A DNA stretch of 35,925 bases from Elusimicrobiota bacterium (lineage in GTDB: Bacteria > Elusimicrobiota > Elusimicrobia > UBA1565), in NCBI GenBank assembly GCA_016212885.1, contig JACRDO010000174.1, positions 1 to 35,925 on the forward strand, in the 5' to 3' direction. Position numbers and translations under genes: made by a program. Below the pieces are notes generated by a model that saw nothing but the letters and a program-made list of their open reading frames with translations, was not told the DNA's origin and ran no database searches. Shown here piece by piece: positions 16,747-24,974 of the stretch. Position 1 is the stretch's first letter. Each line of letters opens with the position of its first letter.

Positions 16747-17741
16747 AATCTGTTCGTTTCCGCGCGCGCCTCGCCGAGCTTGCGCCCCAGGCCGGCCAGG
16801 CTGTAGCCGAACCGGTGCAGGAACAGGATCCCCAGGCTCGTCACTACGGCGTACATCACCAGGTGGATCAGCGCCGCGTACCCGATGGACGACTCGGCGG
16901 AGTAGCCGAAATGGACCAGGAGAGCCTTCACCCCCGCCTCGAAGTTGCCGAAAGCCCCCGGCATGGCCGGAAGGGCGCAGGCGCCCGCCGCTGCCGTCAA
17001 AACGGCGACGCTTCGCAGGTAGCTCAGCGCGGGGTCGAAACCCAGGGCTTGGGCCGTAGCCCAGTAGAGGCACGCGTCGCAGAGCCAGAGCGTGAAGCTC
17101 AAGCCCGCCACGGCCGCGGCCCGGCCGGGCGAGCGCAGGGCCCGGGTGCCCAGGATCAGCTCCTCGATGAGCCGGTGCAGGCGCGGATGGCGGGTCTGAA
17201 GGCGCCGCCAAACCTCGAAGTGATCGAGCGCATGCTCGATCGTCGTCACGCCGAAAAGCACGAACACGGCGCAGGCAACTGCCAGGAGCACGCTGCGGCG
17301 CAGGGCCTGGGAGATGACGTCGCTGAGCCAGGCCGAGCCGACGCCGAAGAGGATGAGCAGGGCCGTGGCGTCGCAGAGCCTCTCCACCAGGATCGTCGAG
17401 AGGGCGCTCCAGACCGGGATGTCGAGGGCGATCCCCGTGAAGTAGCCCCGCGCGAACTCCCCCAGGCGCAGGAACAGCAGGTTGTTGAGGCCGAGCCCGA
17501 CCGATTCCAGCTTGAACAAGGTCCAGGCGCTCGTCTTTACGACCGGCTTAAGCAGGAGCTTCCAGCGGACGGCGCGCACCCAAAGGTCGAAGACCGGCAG
17601 AGCGAAGAGAGCCGGAAGCCACTCGATCCTCGTGCCGCGGAGGATGCGAAGGACCTCGGTGAAATCGACGTTGCGGAACGCGAAGAAGAGCAGCGCGAAG
17701 CTGATGGCGGCCGCGGCAACGACCGGGACCGCGCGCTTCAC
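16743..17741 (-). CDS. Flippase-like integral membrane protein (LPG synthase TM/AglD2, UPF0104 family)
   Basis: 332 residues with several hydrophobic segments, from AVPVVAAAAISFALLFFAF at the N-terminus through the C-terminal YAALIHLVMYAVVTSLGIL. The family signature is visible as NNLLFLRLGEFARGY (N-x-x-x-P/L-x-R-x-GE-x-x-R), followed by a conserved ERLCD segment. Members include the membrane half of lysylphosphatidylglycerol synthase and AglD-like proteins of dolichol or lipid-linked sugar metabolism. The initiation codon is GTG; GGAG lies 5 bases upstream and belongs to the terminal inverted repeat of the intergenic element. It heads the set with the methyltransferase and glycosyltransferase and is separated from the YfhO pair by 199 bases. 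Confidence 0.85.
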   Translation of the reverse strand: MKRAVPVVAAAAISFALLFFAFRNVDFTEVLRILRGTRIEWLPALFALPVFDLWVRAVRWKLLLKPVVKTSAWTLFKLESVGLGLNNLLFLRLGEFARGYFTGIALDIPVWSALSTILVERLCDATALLILFGVGSAWLSDVISQALRRSVLLAVACAVFVLFGVTTIEHALDHFEVWRRLQTRHPRLHRLIEELILGTRALRSPGRAAAVAGLSFTLWLCDACLYWATAQALGFDPALSYLRSVAVLTAAAGACALPAMPGAFGNFEAGVKALLVHFGYSAESSIGYAALIHLVMYAVVTSLGILFLHRFGYSLAGLGRKLGEARAETNRL

Positions 17742-17890
17742 CAGTGCTCCGACCGCGCCATAATCGCCCTTTTGGAGGCCCAGATTCGAGCCGGATGCAA
17801 GGAGCGACGAGCGAGGATAGTTTGAGCTATCTGAGCGAGGAGCGACGCAGTAGCCGGCCGAAGATGGGCCTCCCCGCTCATAAGGAAAAT

Positions 17891-17919
17891 TTTATATAGA
17901 CTCCGATGGGTTTCCGCAA
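17891..17919 (-). promoter_or_regulatory. Possible promoter inside the 200-bp element, facing the flippase gene
   Basis: TTGCGG (17919-17914) is followed after 17 bases by TATAAA (17896-17891) on the minus strand. This stretch is clearly AT-rich in a GC-rich region. It would give the flippase-methyltransferase-glycosyltransferase genes their own transcript with a leader of roughly 145 bases. Confidence 0.35.
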
Positions 17920-17938
17920 TAGCGGGGCGCGGTCGGAG
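17901..17938 (-). terminator. Hairpin directly after the second YfhO-like gene
   Basis: CTCCGA (17901-17906) pairs with TCGGAG (17933-17938), and an inner CCGC-AATA-GCGG stem sits in between. On the minus strand the hairpin is followed by TCTATATAAAATTTT, so it could act as an intrinsic terminator for the pil-yfhO transcript. It competes with pairing of the longer 17-bp terminal repeats. Confidence 0.4.
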
Positions 17939-17940
17939 CA

Positions 17941-19773
17941 CTAAAACATCCTCCGGGCCCGAGCCAGCCACAGAGCCGCCGCGGCCGCGTTGGCCAGGAC
18001 GAGCCACGGCCAGAGCGTGGGGCCGAAGCGGAAGTCGGCCGTCCAAGAGCGTCCTCCGGAGGGCAGCTCCACGGCCTGGAAGAGCCCCTCCTCCCGGGAA
18101 ATCTCGGCTCTGCGTCCGTTCAGCCAGACCTTCCATCCGGGGAAGAACGGCATCGCGAATATCATCCGAGTGCCGCTGGAGCCGCTGATCCTCCATCGAT
18201 CGGGCGAGAGCGCCGAGACTTGCGCGGGGCGGCCGTCCGAGAGCCGCGCAAGGGGCAATGCGCCCGGATTGGGGCTCAAGGCGCCGTCTGGACCCAGCAG
18301 CCAGCGGACTCCAAGCGCGCGCAGGGCCCCGCGGTCCGAAGGCCACATCAAGACCCGGCTTGGGTCAACTGCCCCTGGATGGGCCGCGCGCAGGATGAAT
18401 TCCGTGTAGTTCTTCAGGTAGAACGCCTCGTAGCCGTTCGCGTTCATGGCCCGGTAGAGCATGGCCTTGTTCGGATTGGCCAGATCCGGGTCCGTGATGA
18501 ACCGGACCGCTTGGCCCGCGAGCCGGCGGGCGAAGGCCTCGTTGCGCGACAGGAAGGGCCGGGGATCCTCCGCATAGACGAATCTCGCGGCCCAAGGCCC
18601 GAGGTCCGCGAAAACGACGGCGAGCGCCGCGGCCTTGGCCCAGCGGGGCAGGATGCGCTTAGACCGCAGCTTCAATGCAGCGGCAGCTGCGGCAAGCAGC
18701 AATCCCCAGAAGAGCAGCAAGCCGAACCGGGCCGGCGCCCTCAGCAGGCCGAAGATGGGCCAGTTCGCGAGCCGCGGGAGCAGGGGATTATGATCTCCTA
18801 ATGCCGCAAAGACACCGAGCCCCGCAATCAGCCATGGAGCGGCTCCGAAAAGGCTTCCGGCCGGGGTTCCGGACCTGAGGAAGAGGCCGGCTGCGGCGAG
18901 AATGGCCGCGGCCCAGCCCACCGTCGCGGCCTGGAATTCGAAGAATGTCGAGGGCAGGCCCGGGTAGCTTCCATCCAGAGGGTTTCCGAAGGCGCCCGGC
19001 AGGACGAGCGCTGCAAGGGACCTGGGGGGGAGCGAGTAGGCTCCGGCCAGCGCCGGAGGCCAGCCGACCCGGTTGGAGGCCCCGAGGAACTGGGCTGTCA
19101 GCACGAGCTGGACGCAGGCCAAGCCCGCGGCCAGCCCCGCGGCTTTCGCGAACACGGGAGCGCGCGCGCGAAGATCGAAAAGGGCGAAGACCGCCAGGCC
19201 GACGGCGTTGACCGCGGCGTACTGCGCATGCCCGGCCAGCAGCTGCAGCGCCCACGCACCCGCCAGCATGGCCGGCCGCCCGGAAAGGAGGGCGAGCCAC
19301 GTCCAGGGCACCCAGCTCAGCGCGGCGAGCTGGGTCGGGATCCCCTGCGGGATGCGGTAGACCAGCATCGGGGAAAGCGTAAAGGAAGCCGTAAAGAGGA
19401 ACGCCCAAGCGGCGTCGAGCCGCGCCCGCCGCAGGAAGAGCTGCATCCCCAGGGCCGCCAGCGCGAGGTGGAAGGCCGCGTGCAGAGTGAACGCGCAGCC
19501 CGCGGGCAGCACATCGAAGAGCACGGAAGGCGGATAGAACAGCGCCGCCTGCGGATTGGCCAGGAACGGCAGGCCCGAGAAGACGTAGGGGTTCCAGAAC
19601 GGCATCTGCCCGGCCATAAGGCGCGAAGCGGCGAAGTGCCTCAGCGGCAGGTGGTAGGCGTAGAGATCCCCGAAGTTCCCGAGGATGAGCGATGTCGACG
19701 AGAGCGCCGGAGCGAGCAGAGCCGCCAGCAGGGCGGCGAGCAGGCCGAGCAGAACGGCGTCCTTGTTCCTCAT
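17941..19773 (-). CDS. YfhO-like polytopic membrane protein (second copy)
   Basis: 610 residues with about ten or more hydrophobic segments and a C-terminal ~150-residue soluble part ending in one more membrane helix (LWPWLVLANAAAAALWL). The N-terminal pattern, a first helix followed by GNFGDLYAYHLPLRHF, FWNPYVFSGLPFLANPQA and LFYPPSVLF, matches the first extracytoplasmic loop of YfhO/GT-C-fold proteins, where aspartates near the first helix are usually catalytic. The gene overlaps the related upstream gene as ATGA. GT-C enzymes use polyprenyl-phosphate sugars, so a role in glycosylating pilin or a surface polymer is plausible but inferred. Its TAG stop abuts the 17-bp terminal repeat of the 200-bp element. 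Confidence 0.8.
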   Translation of the reverse strand: MRNKDAVLLGLLAALLAALLAPALSSTSLILGNFGDLYAYHLPLRHFAASRLMAGQMPFWNPYVFSGLPFLANPQAALFYPPSVLFDVLPAGCAFTLHAAFHLALAALGMQLFLRRARLDAAWAFLFTASFTLSPMLVYRIPQGIPTQLAALSWVPWTWLALLSGRPAMLAGAWALQLLAGHAQYAAVNAVGLAVFALFDLRARAPVFAKAAGLAAGLACVQLVLTAQFLGASNRVGWPPALAGAYSLPPRSLAALVLPGAFGNPLDGSYPGLPSTFFEFQAATVGWAAAILAAAGLFLRSGTPAGSLFGAAPWLIAGLGVFAALGDHNPLLPRLANWPIFGLLRAPARFGLLLFWGLLLAAAAAALKLRSKRILPRWAKAAALAVVFADLGPWAARFVYAEDPRPFLSRNEAFARRLAGQAVRFITDPDLANPNKAMLYRAMNANGYEAFYLKNYTEFILRAAHPGAVDPSRVLMWPSDRGALRALGVRWLLGPDGALSPNPGALPLARLSDGRPAQVSALSPDRWRISGSSGTRMIFAMPFFPGWKVWLNGRRAEISREEGLFQAVELPSGGRSWTADFRFGPTLWPWLVLANAAAAALWLARARRMF

Positions 19774-21746
19774 CTAGCGGTTGCCGGCCCCTGGAATTCT
19801 TCGAAGCGACGCTTCCATCGATTATACCAATATGCCGCCAAAGCACACAGAAACAGCAATGTGACGGACATCCCGAAGCGCCAGGAACCCGGACGGTACA
19901 CGAAGTCGACGCTCGATCGGCCGGCTGGAAGGCGGAGCTTCGCAAAGGCCGTCAGGGCGGGCACGGGACTCAGAGGCTCAAGCCCGGCTCGGACCTGCCA
20001 GCCGGGCCCCAGCGGCTCGGCCACGTAAAGCCAGCCGGGGCGCTCCGAATCGACCTCCACGCGGAAGGCGTCCTCCTTGCGCCAGAGGAGCTCCAGCGGC
20101 CTCGCCGCGCGGGAATCCGGCGCCTGCGCCCCGGCTTGCGTGGGCAGATCTCCCCCAGCCTTCTCATCGAGCCAATAGGCTCGGGAGGACTCGCCGGACC
20201 GGTAGATTTGCCAGAGGCTCTCTCCCAGGCGCTTGAGGCGGCGGGAGGGGAGCCTTTCGCGGGTCAGCACGATCCGGGCGTCGGCCCAGGGAAGCCAGGG
20301 CGCCAGGTCGTCGAGGCCGGAGCGCCGGTAGAGGAAATCCATAAAGTCGTACTGGGGCCCGGGAACGAGAGGCTCGCCGAAATTGCCGACGGACTCGAGG
20401 CGGTAGGGCATGTTCGCGAGCCCGTAGAGCCGCTGCTTGAGGTCGGACAGGGCCTGCTCCGCCTCCCCCCCATGGCCGCGCTGCCAATGCAGGGCCTGAG
20501 GGGACATCAGGTAGCGGTGCCCTCCGAGGTTTCTGCGCAGGGCTTCGACCAGCGGGCCCGCCTGCGCATAGTAGCTTCGCTCGATGGTCGGCTGGGCGGA
20601 AGACGCGTAGAACAAGAGCTCCCCGGCGATCAGAAACGACGCCAACCAAGCCCCCCGCCTGCGGTCCAGGCCCTTGGCAACGAGCCATATCACGAGAGGG
20701 ATCAGCAGATAGGCCATGTTGCCAGGATAACGGATGTAGTGGAGCGGAGGCAGGCGGTTCCAAAGCCAAAGAGAGAGCGGGTTCGAGCCGCCGAGCATCA
20801 GCAAGGCGGCGCCGGCGGAATAGAGGCCCGCGAAGCTGGCCCCGCGCCATCCGCAGGCGAAGAGCCCGGCCAAAGCCGCCCCCCACGCAAGGAACCCGAA
20901 ATACGCCGTCTTCCACCAGAAGATCGCCGGGGAGAATTCCTCCGCCGGCACGGCCGCGGGGGATAGAAGCTGCAGGAAGTCCGCGGGCCTGAAGCTCCAA
21001 AGGAGGGATTCCCCCGACGCAATCCCTCCGCTCCGGCGCGACCCGGCCGCCAGCTCAAGGCCCGGAATCAGCAGACAGGCGGCGAGAGCCGCGGCCAGCC
21101 CAGCTGCCGCCCCCCAAACCGCCAGATGCCGCGCACATGAGGCGGAGCCGCAGGCTCTGGTACGCCAAGCAGCCGATAGAACCGCAGCACAAGCCGCGGC
21201 CCCGGCCAGCATCGGCGGATAGCCGCTGAGGATCGCCGCGGCCAGCGCCAAAGCGAGCGGAAAGGGCCTATGGGCGAAGAGGAGAAAGGCCGGCAGCCAG
21301 GCGAGGGTCGAGAGATGGTTGAGGAACGAGAGGCGGCTGACCATGCCCCCGCAGAGCGCAAGCGCCGCGGCCCCTGCGAAGGAGGCCGCCCGAGCGAGCG
21401 CGCAGCGGCGGAGCCAGAGGTAGGCGAAGAAGCCCGCCAGGAAGCAGTGGGCCGCGTGGAAGATCCCCAGCCCTGTGGGGAAGGAGAAGATATAGAACTG
21501 AATCGTCAGCGGGTACCAGGCCGCGCATTGCATCTGCGCGGCCAGCGGCATCCCGAGGTAGGCGTAGCGGTTCCAGAGCGGCAGCTCTCCGGACTGCAGC
21601 AGCTGCGCGGACAGGGCGCGCCAGGGATGATTCAGGTAGGTCAGGTCGCCCCAGAAGAAGCACCTGCCCGCAAGCAAGGAGGGCCCTAGCAGGAGGCCGG
21701 CGAGCAGGGCAAGACCGAGAAAAGCCTCCCGATCGCGCAAACCCAA
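19770..21746 (-). CDS. YfhO-like polytopic membrane protein (first copy)
   Basis: 658 residues, strongly hydrophobic over the first ~450, then a soluble C-terminal part rich in aromatic residues, and a last membrane helix (FGMSVTLLFLCALAAYWY). The segment FFWGDLTYLNHPWRAL, LPLWNRYAYLGMPLAAQMQ and AWYPLTIQFYIF parallels the second copy and fits the YfhO/GT-C fold, with Asp in WGD as the likely active-site acid. Identity between the copies appears low apart from these motifs, so the duplication is old. The start is TTG at 21746, 6 bases after the pilQ stop; no strong ribosome-binding site is visible, which suggests translational coupling to pilQ. Confidence 0.8.
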   Translation of the reverse strand: MGLRDREAFLGLALLAGLLLGPSLLAGRCFFWGDLTYLNHPWRALSAQLLQSGELPLWNRYAYLGMPLAAQMQCAAWYPLTIQFYIFSFPTGLGIFHAAHCFLAGFFAYLWLRRCALARAASFAGAAALALCGGMVSRLSFLNHLSTLAWLPAFLLFAHRPFPLALALAAAILSGYPPMLAGAAACAAVLSAAWRTRACGSASCARHLAVWGAAAGLAAALAACLLIPGLELAAGSRRSGGIASGESLLWSFRPADFLQLLSPAAVPAEEFSPAIFWWKTAYFGFLAWGAALAGLFACGWRGASFAGLYSAGAALLMLGGSNPLSLWLWNRLPPLHYIRYPGNMAYLLIPLVIWLVAKGLDRRRGAWLASFLIAGELLFYASSAQPTIERSYYAQAGPLVEALRRNLGGHRYLMSPQALHWQRGHGGEAEQALSDLKQRLYGLANMPYRLESVGNFGEPLVPGPQYDFMDFLYRRSGLDDLAPWLPWADARIVLTRERLPSRRLKRLGESLWQIYRSGESSRAYWLDEKAGGDLPTQAGAQAPDSRAARPLELLWRKEDAFRVEVDSERPGWLYVAEPLGPGWQVRAGLEPLSPVPALTAFAKLRLPAGRSSVDFVYRPGSWRFGMSVTLLFLCALAAYWYNRWKRRFEEFQGPATAR

Positions 21747-21752
21747 GCGGCC

Positions 21753-23798
21753 TTACGACGGCAGGACGCGCGGCGTCACGAAGATCAGAAGCTCCACGCG
21801 CGAGCGCTCGACGGTCTTCTTCTTGAACAGCCAGCCGATCAGCGGGATGTCTCCCAAGAGCGGGACCTTCGCCACCGTATTGAGGACCGAGTCGGTGATG
21901 AGTCCGCCGATGACGATCGTCTCGCCGTCCTGCACCAGCACGGTCGTCTTGGCGGTGCGCATGTCCACGGCCGGGACCCCGACCACGGCGGAGGCGACCG
22001 TGCCGGAGGGCTGGCTGACGGTCGGGTTGACTTCGATGGTGATCCGGCCGTCCGCGTTGATCGTCGGCGTCACGTCGAGCTGGATGCCCGTCGTGATGTT
22101 GCTGACGGACTGGGACGTCACGCCGGTCGAAGCCACGTTCGACGTGGCGTAGGGGATCTGGGTCGTGATGTTGATGCTCGCCTTTTTCCCGTTGAGCGTG
22201 GCGATCTTCGGGTCCGAGAGGACCTTGACCTTCCCTTGGGAGGCGGCCGCGGTCAGGGTGGCCGACAGGAAGTAGTTGTTCGTCACGCGGCCGAAAGTGA
22301 AGGCGCCGAAGACCTTCGAGGCCGGCAGGAACACGCCGGTCCCGCGGCCCCCCGCGCCGATGGCTCCTCCGCTAGAGCTGACGCCGGGAACCTTCATCTC
22401 GTTCTGGTCGAGAGGGAGGCCGAAGGGATCTTTGCTGGGGAATATGGGCGACCCTATAGTGTGAAGCCCCTGCTTTCCCAGCGCCTGGCCTGAGTCGATT
22501 CCGAAATAGTCCCACTGGATGCCGAAGTTGAGGTCCTTGGTCAGCTTGACCTCCACGAGCTTCGCCTCGATCATCACCTGCTGGGGCCTCACGTCGAGCT
22601 TCGCCAGAAGGCGCTCGACCTTCGCGATGCCTTCGAGCGTGTCGGTCACGATCAGCGAGTTCGTGTTGTCGTCGCTGTTCAACGCCCCGCCGCGGTTTTC
22701 GGCCGCGCGGACGGCCGCCACGGCCGCCTTGATCTCAGACGCTTTGCTGTATTTCAGCTTGATGACCCGGGTTTCATTGACTGCCACCGCGCGCTCCTTC
22801 GCCAGAGTCGCCGGCGACATGACGCGCAGGATGTTTTCTCCGGCCTGGTCCGCGACCAGGCCGTTGATCTGCAGGACCGTCAGGAATATCTCATTGAAGG
22901 GGACTTCCGTCAGGCGCAGCGTCACCGGGCCGGAAACGTCGGCGCCGTAGATGATGTTGACTTTCGCCTTCTCGGAAAGGTAATGGAGCACGTCCCGGAT
23001 GTCGGTGCCCGGCCAGTCCACCGTGGTCGGTTCCGTGGGGAGCGAAGTCATGATGTCGCGCCGCGCGCGGCGCTCGAAGCCGGCGGACGACGCCGCGGCC
23101 GCGGCCTGGCGCGCGGGCTCGGATTCCCTCCCCCTATCCTTGGCCGCCGCATCCGAGGCCTCGGCCATGTCGGAGAGCTCCGAAGAATAGCCGGGGGACG
23201 CGGCGGCCTTCGCGGGCTTGGGCGGCGCAGGCGCTTGGACATTGGCCGGCTTTGCCGGCGGAGGAACCGGCGCCGGCTCTTCTTTCTCGACCGCCGGGGC
23301 CTTTGCGGCGGCGGGCCGCGCCGGCTCCGCTTTCTCGACGGCCGGAGCGGTCATTGCCGCGGGTTTCTCGGTTTCGGAGCCGGGCGCGCCGGCCAACTGG
23401 AGGCTGACGACCAGGTTGCGCCCTTCCCAGCGCGCTTGATACCCGACGGATCTGACCAGGTCCAGCACGATGCGGGAGATCATCGGCGGCTCCTTCTGGT
23501 ACTGCCCGGAGCGCACCTTCTTCAGATACCGTCCTTGGCCGGCCTGCGTCTTCGTCTCGGGCCGGTACTCGGTGTTCAACAGCTCCACCACGAGCCGCGG
23601 AGGATCCGCCGTGACGAAAGTGTTGTACTTGACGCCCGGCCGGCTCAGAAGCAGGGTGACCCGATCCGGCCCCACTTCCACGCCGTCGAGTGTCGCGCTG
23701 TCCGGGGATGGTTCCGCGGCCCAAAGCCAGGCGGTCCCCCCCGGAGAGCTCAACAGAAGCGACGCGGCAAGCCAGAGAGCGAAGAGACGCTTCAGCAT
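21753..23798 (-). CDS. pilQ: Type IV pilus secretin PilQ
   Basis: 681 residues from this start. A signal peptide (MLKRLFALWLAASLLLSS) leads into an AMIN domain (about 33-135) that binds peptidoglycan. A Pro/Ala/Lys-rich linker follows (140-250), then the N0/STN domain (about 258-330), an N1 secretin_N domain (343-405, with DDNTNSLIVTDT) and the secretin barrel (405 to the end, with VPLLGDIPLIGWLFKKK and VELLIFVTPRVL). It forms the outer-membrane gated channel of the pilus. The start at 23798 is preferred because GGAGGGG lies 2 bases before it and the signal peptide begins there; an ATG at 23825 overlapping the pilP stop is the alternative. Extra length against short secretins comes from the linker. 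Confidence 0.95.
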   Translation of the reverse strand: MLKRLFALWLAASLLLSSPGGTAWLWAAEPSPDSATLDGVEVGPDRVTLLLSRPGVKYNTFVTADPPRLVVELLNTEYRPETKTQAGQGRYLKKVRSGQYQKEPPMISRIVLDLVRSVGYQARWEGRNLVVSLQLAGAPGSETEKPAAMTAPAVEKAEPARPAAAKAPAVEKEEPAPVPPPAKPANVQAPAPPKPAKAAASPGYSSELSDMAEASDAAAKDRGRESEPARQAAAAASSAGFERRARRDIMTSLPTEPTTVDWPGTDIRDVLHYLSEKAKVNIIYGADVSGPVTLRLTEVPFNEIFLTVLQINGLVADQAGENILRVMSPATLAKERAVAVNETRVIKLKYSKASEIKAAVAAVRAAENRGGALNSDDNTNSLIVTDTLEGIAKVERLLAKLDVRPQQVMIEAKLVEVKLTKDLNFGIQWDYFGIDSGQALGKQGLHTIGSPIFPSKDPFGLPLDQNEMKVPGVSSSGGAIGAGGRGTGVFLPASKVFGAFTFGRVTNNYFLSATLTAAASQGKVKVLSDPKIATLNGKKASINITTQIPYATSNVASTGVTSQSVSNITTGIQLDVTPTINADGRITIEVNPTVSQPSGTVASAVVGVPAVDMRTAKTTVLVQDGETIVIGGLITDSVLNTVAKVPLLGDIPLIGWLFKKKTVERSRVELLIFVTPRVLPS

Positions 23799-23821
23799 TT
23801 CCCCTCCAAACCCGCGAAAGA

Positions 23822-24403
23822 TCATGGCGATTTCTTCACGGCTTCCCCGCCCTCATCCTCGCCGAGGATGAGGATCTGGACGTCCTTGTCCGGAGTCATC
23901 AGGGTCACCGACGAAACGGCCGGTTTCTGCTTGAGCTGGATGGAGCCGGCGACACCCTCGACGCGCTTGTTCTTGTAGTCGTAAAGCCGGCCGTTGCGAA
24001 GGACGAATCCTTCCCCCGTCTTGACGTGCACGAGGATCGCGGCCGCGCCCCTGGGATCCTTCATGACGCCTTTCAGGTTGAGCGAATGGATCGAGAACGC
24101 CGGCTCATCCTCCTCGCCTCCATCCTCCACTTCCTCTCCCTTGGCCGCGGAGGCCCGCAGGGTCTCGATCTGCGCGGCCGCGGGGCTCTCGCCTGTGACC
24201 GCGGCGAACGGATCGCGGTATTTCGCGCCGTTGTAGAGGTCGCTGACCGTCACCTGGCGCTCGGCGCTGGTCGAAGCCTCGACGCTGGGCAAGGTCGACG
24301 TGGACCTGGCCATTTGGGCCTGAGCGCCCTGCGCCGCAGACGCAGCCCGGGCGGGCGCCGGCGCAAGCGCCCACAGCAGCAGGATGGCGGCGATGGTTCT
24401 CAT
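23822..24403 (-). CDS. pilP: PilP-like type IV pilus alignment protein
   Basis: 193 residues. A signal peptide (MRTIAAILLLWALAPAPARA) carries no lipobox cysteine, so unlike many PilP proteins it is probably not a lipoprotein. An acidic disordered middle (EEVEDGGEEDE) is followed by a small beta-domain from about 105 to 180, with SLNLKGVMKDPRGAAAILV, GEGFVLRNGRLYD and VSSVTLM. This matches the PilP pattern of an L-x-L-x-G strand, a G-x-x-x-x-x-x-G turn and a final I/V strand. PilP links the PilN-PilO inner-membrane complex to the N0 domain of PilQ. It lies between pilO and pilQ, the usual place, and sequence similarity is modest, so the call leans on position. Confidence 0.8.
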   Translation of the reverse strand: MRTIAAILLLWALAPAPARAASAAQGAQAQMARSTSTLPSVEASTSAERQVTVSDLYNGAKYRDPFAAVTGESPAAAQIETLRASAAKGEEVEDGGEEDEPAFSIHSLNLKGVMKDPRGAAAILVHVKTGEGFVLRNGRLYDYKNKRVEGVAGSIQLKQKPAVSSVTLMTPDKDVQILILGEDEGGEAVKKSP

Positions 24404-24419
24404 CCTCGTCTCACCCCAA

Positions 24420-24968
24420 TCATAATTGTTTGTACGAGATCAGCGTAAAGTTCACCGACATCCTCCCCTCCGACTCGGGCGTATAGACGACGCTCCGCAC
24501 ATTATAGATGCGCTCCTCGAGGGCGATGGCCGCCAGAAAGCGGCCGATGTCGTGGAAGCGGCCCCGCACCGAGATCGAGTATGGGACCTCGATGAAATAG
24601 GGCCGGTTCGTCATGCCCGCCGGCGCGAACGACCTCAGCTCCACGCTGTTCTTGCGCGCGAGGACGCTGATGGCCGTGATGACCGCGGGCAGATCCCTGG
24701 CCTTCGGCAGGCGCTTCTCGGCCTCGGCGGCCTGCTCGTTGAGGGTTTCGATCTCCTTCTGGATCTTCGGCAGGCGCACGGCCTGGCTCTTGGCCTTGTT
24801 GATCTTGCCCTCGGTCTCCGTGATCTGCTTCTGCGTGTCCTGGATCTTCTTCGATGTGGGCAGCCAGAAATATTTGATGTAGGCGAAGCCTCCGCCGAAG
24901 ACGATCAGCGCGCCCAAGCCGATCGCCTGCTGCTGCTGCTTCGTGAGCTGGATGTTCAGCTTCGCCAT
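24420..24968 (-). CDS. pilO: Type IV pilus inner-membrane alignment protein PilO
   Basis: 182 residues. A short cytoplasmic N-terminus precedes a single membrane helix (about 16-34, IGLGALIVFGGGFAYIKYF). A coiled-coil segment follows (about 40-90, SKKIQDTQKQITETEGKINK and onward), then a ferredoxin-like periplasmic domain (about 95-182, ending with IYNVRSVVYTPESEGRMSVN). This is the normal PilO plan and length. PilO pairs with PilN and connects the cytoplasmic PilM to PilP and the secretin. It starts 6 bases after the pilN stop, in a continuous operon. Confidence 0.92.
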   Translation of the reverse strand: MAKLNIQLTKQQQQAIGLGALIVFGGGFAYIKYFWLPTSKKIQDTQKQITETEGKINKAKSQAVRLPKIQKEIETLNEQAAEAEKRLPKARDLPAVITAISVLARKNSVELRSFAPAGMTNRPYFIEVPYSISVRGRFHDIGRFLAAIALEERIYNVRSVVYTPESEGRMSVNFTLISYKQL

Positions 24969-24974
24969 GGCTCA

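Larger units (their letters stand above)
17743..17942. mobile_element. 200-bp MITE-like element with perfect 17-bp terminal inverted repeats
   Basis: AGTGCTCCGACCGCGCC (17743-17759) and GGCGCGGTCGGAGCACT (17926-17942) are exact inverted copies. Between them there is no plausible gene. The interior has GATAG-TTTGAG-CTATC (17816-17831) flanked by repeated GAGCGA words, and a hairpin at 17901-17938. It is the only sizeable gap in an otherwise overlapping minus-strand gene series, which fits insertion of a small non-autonomous element. No convincing target-site duplication is visible, so a structured intercistronic RNA remains possible. The two ends touch the stop of the upstream gene (17943-17941) and supply the ribosome-binding site of the downstream gene. 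Confidence 0.55.
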
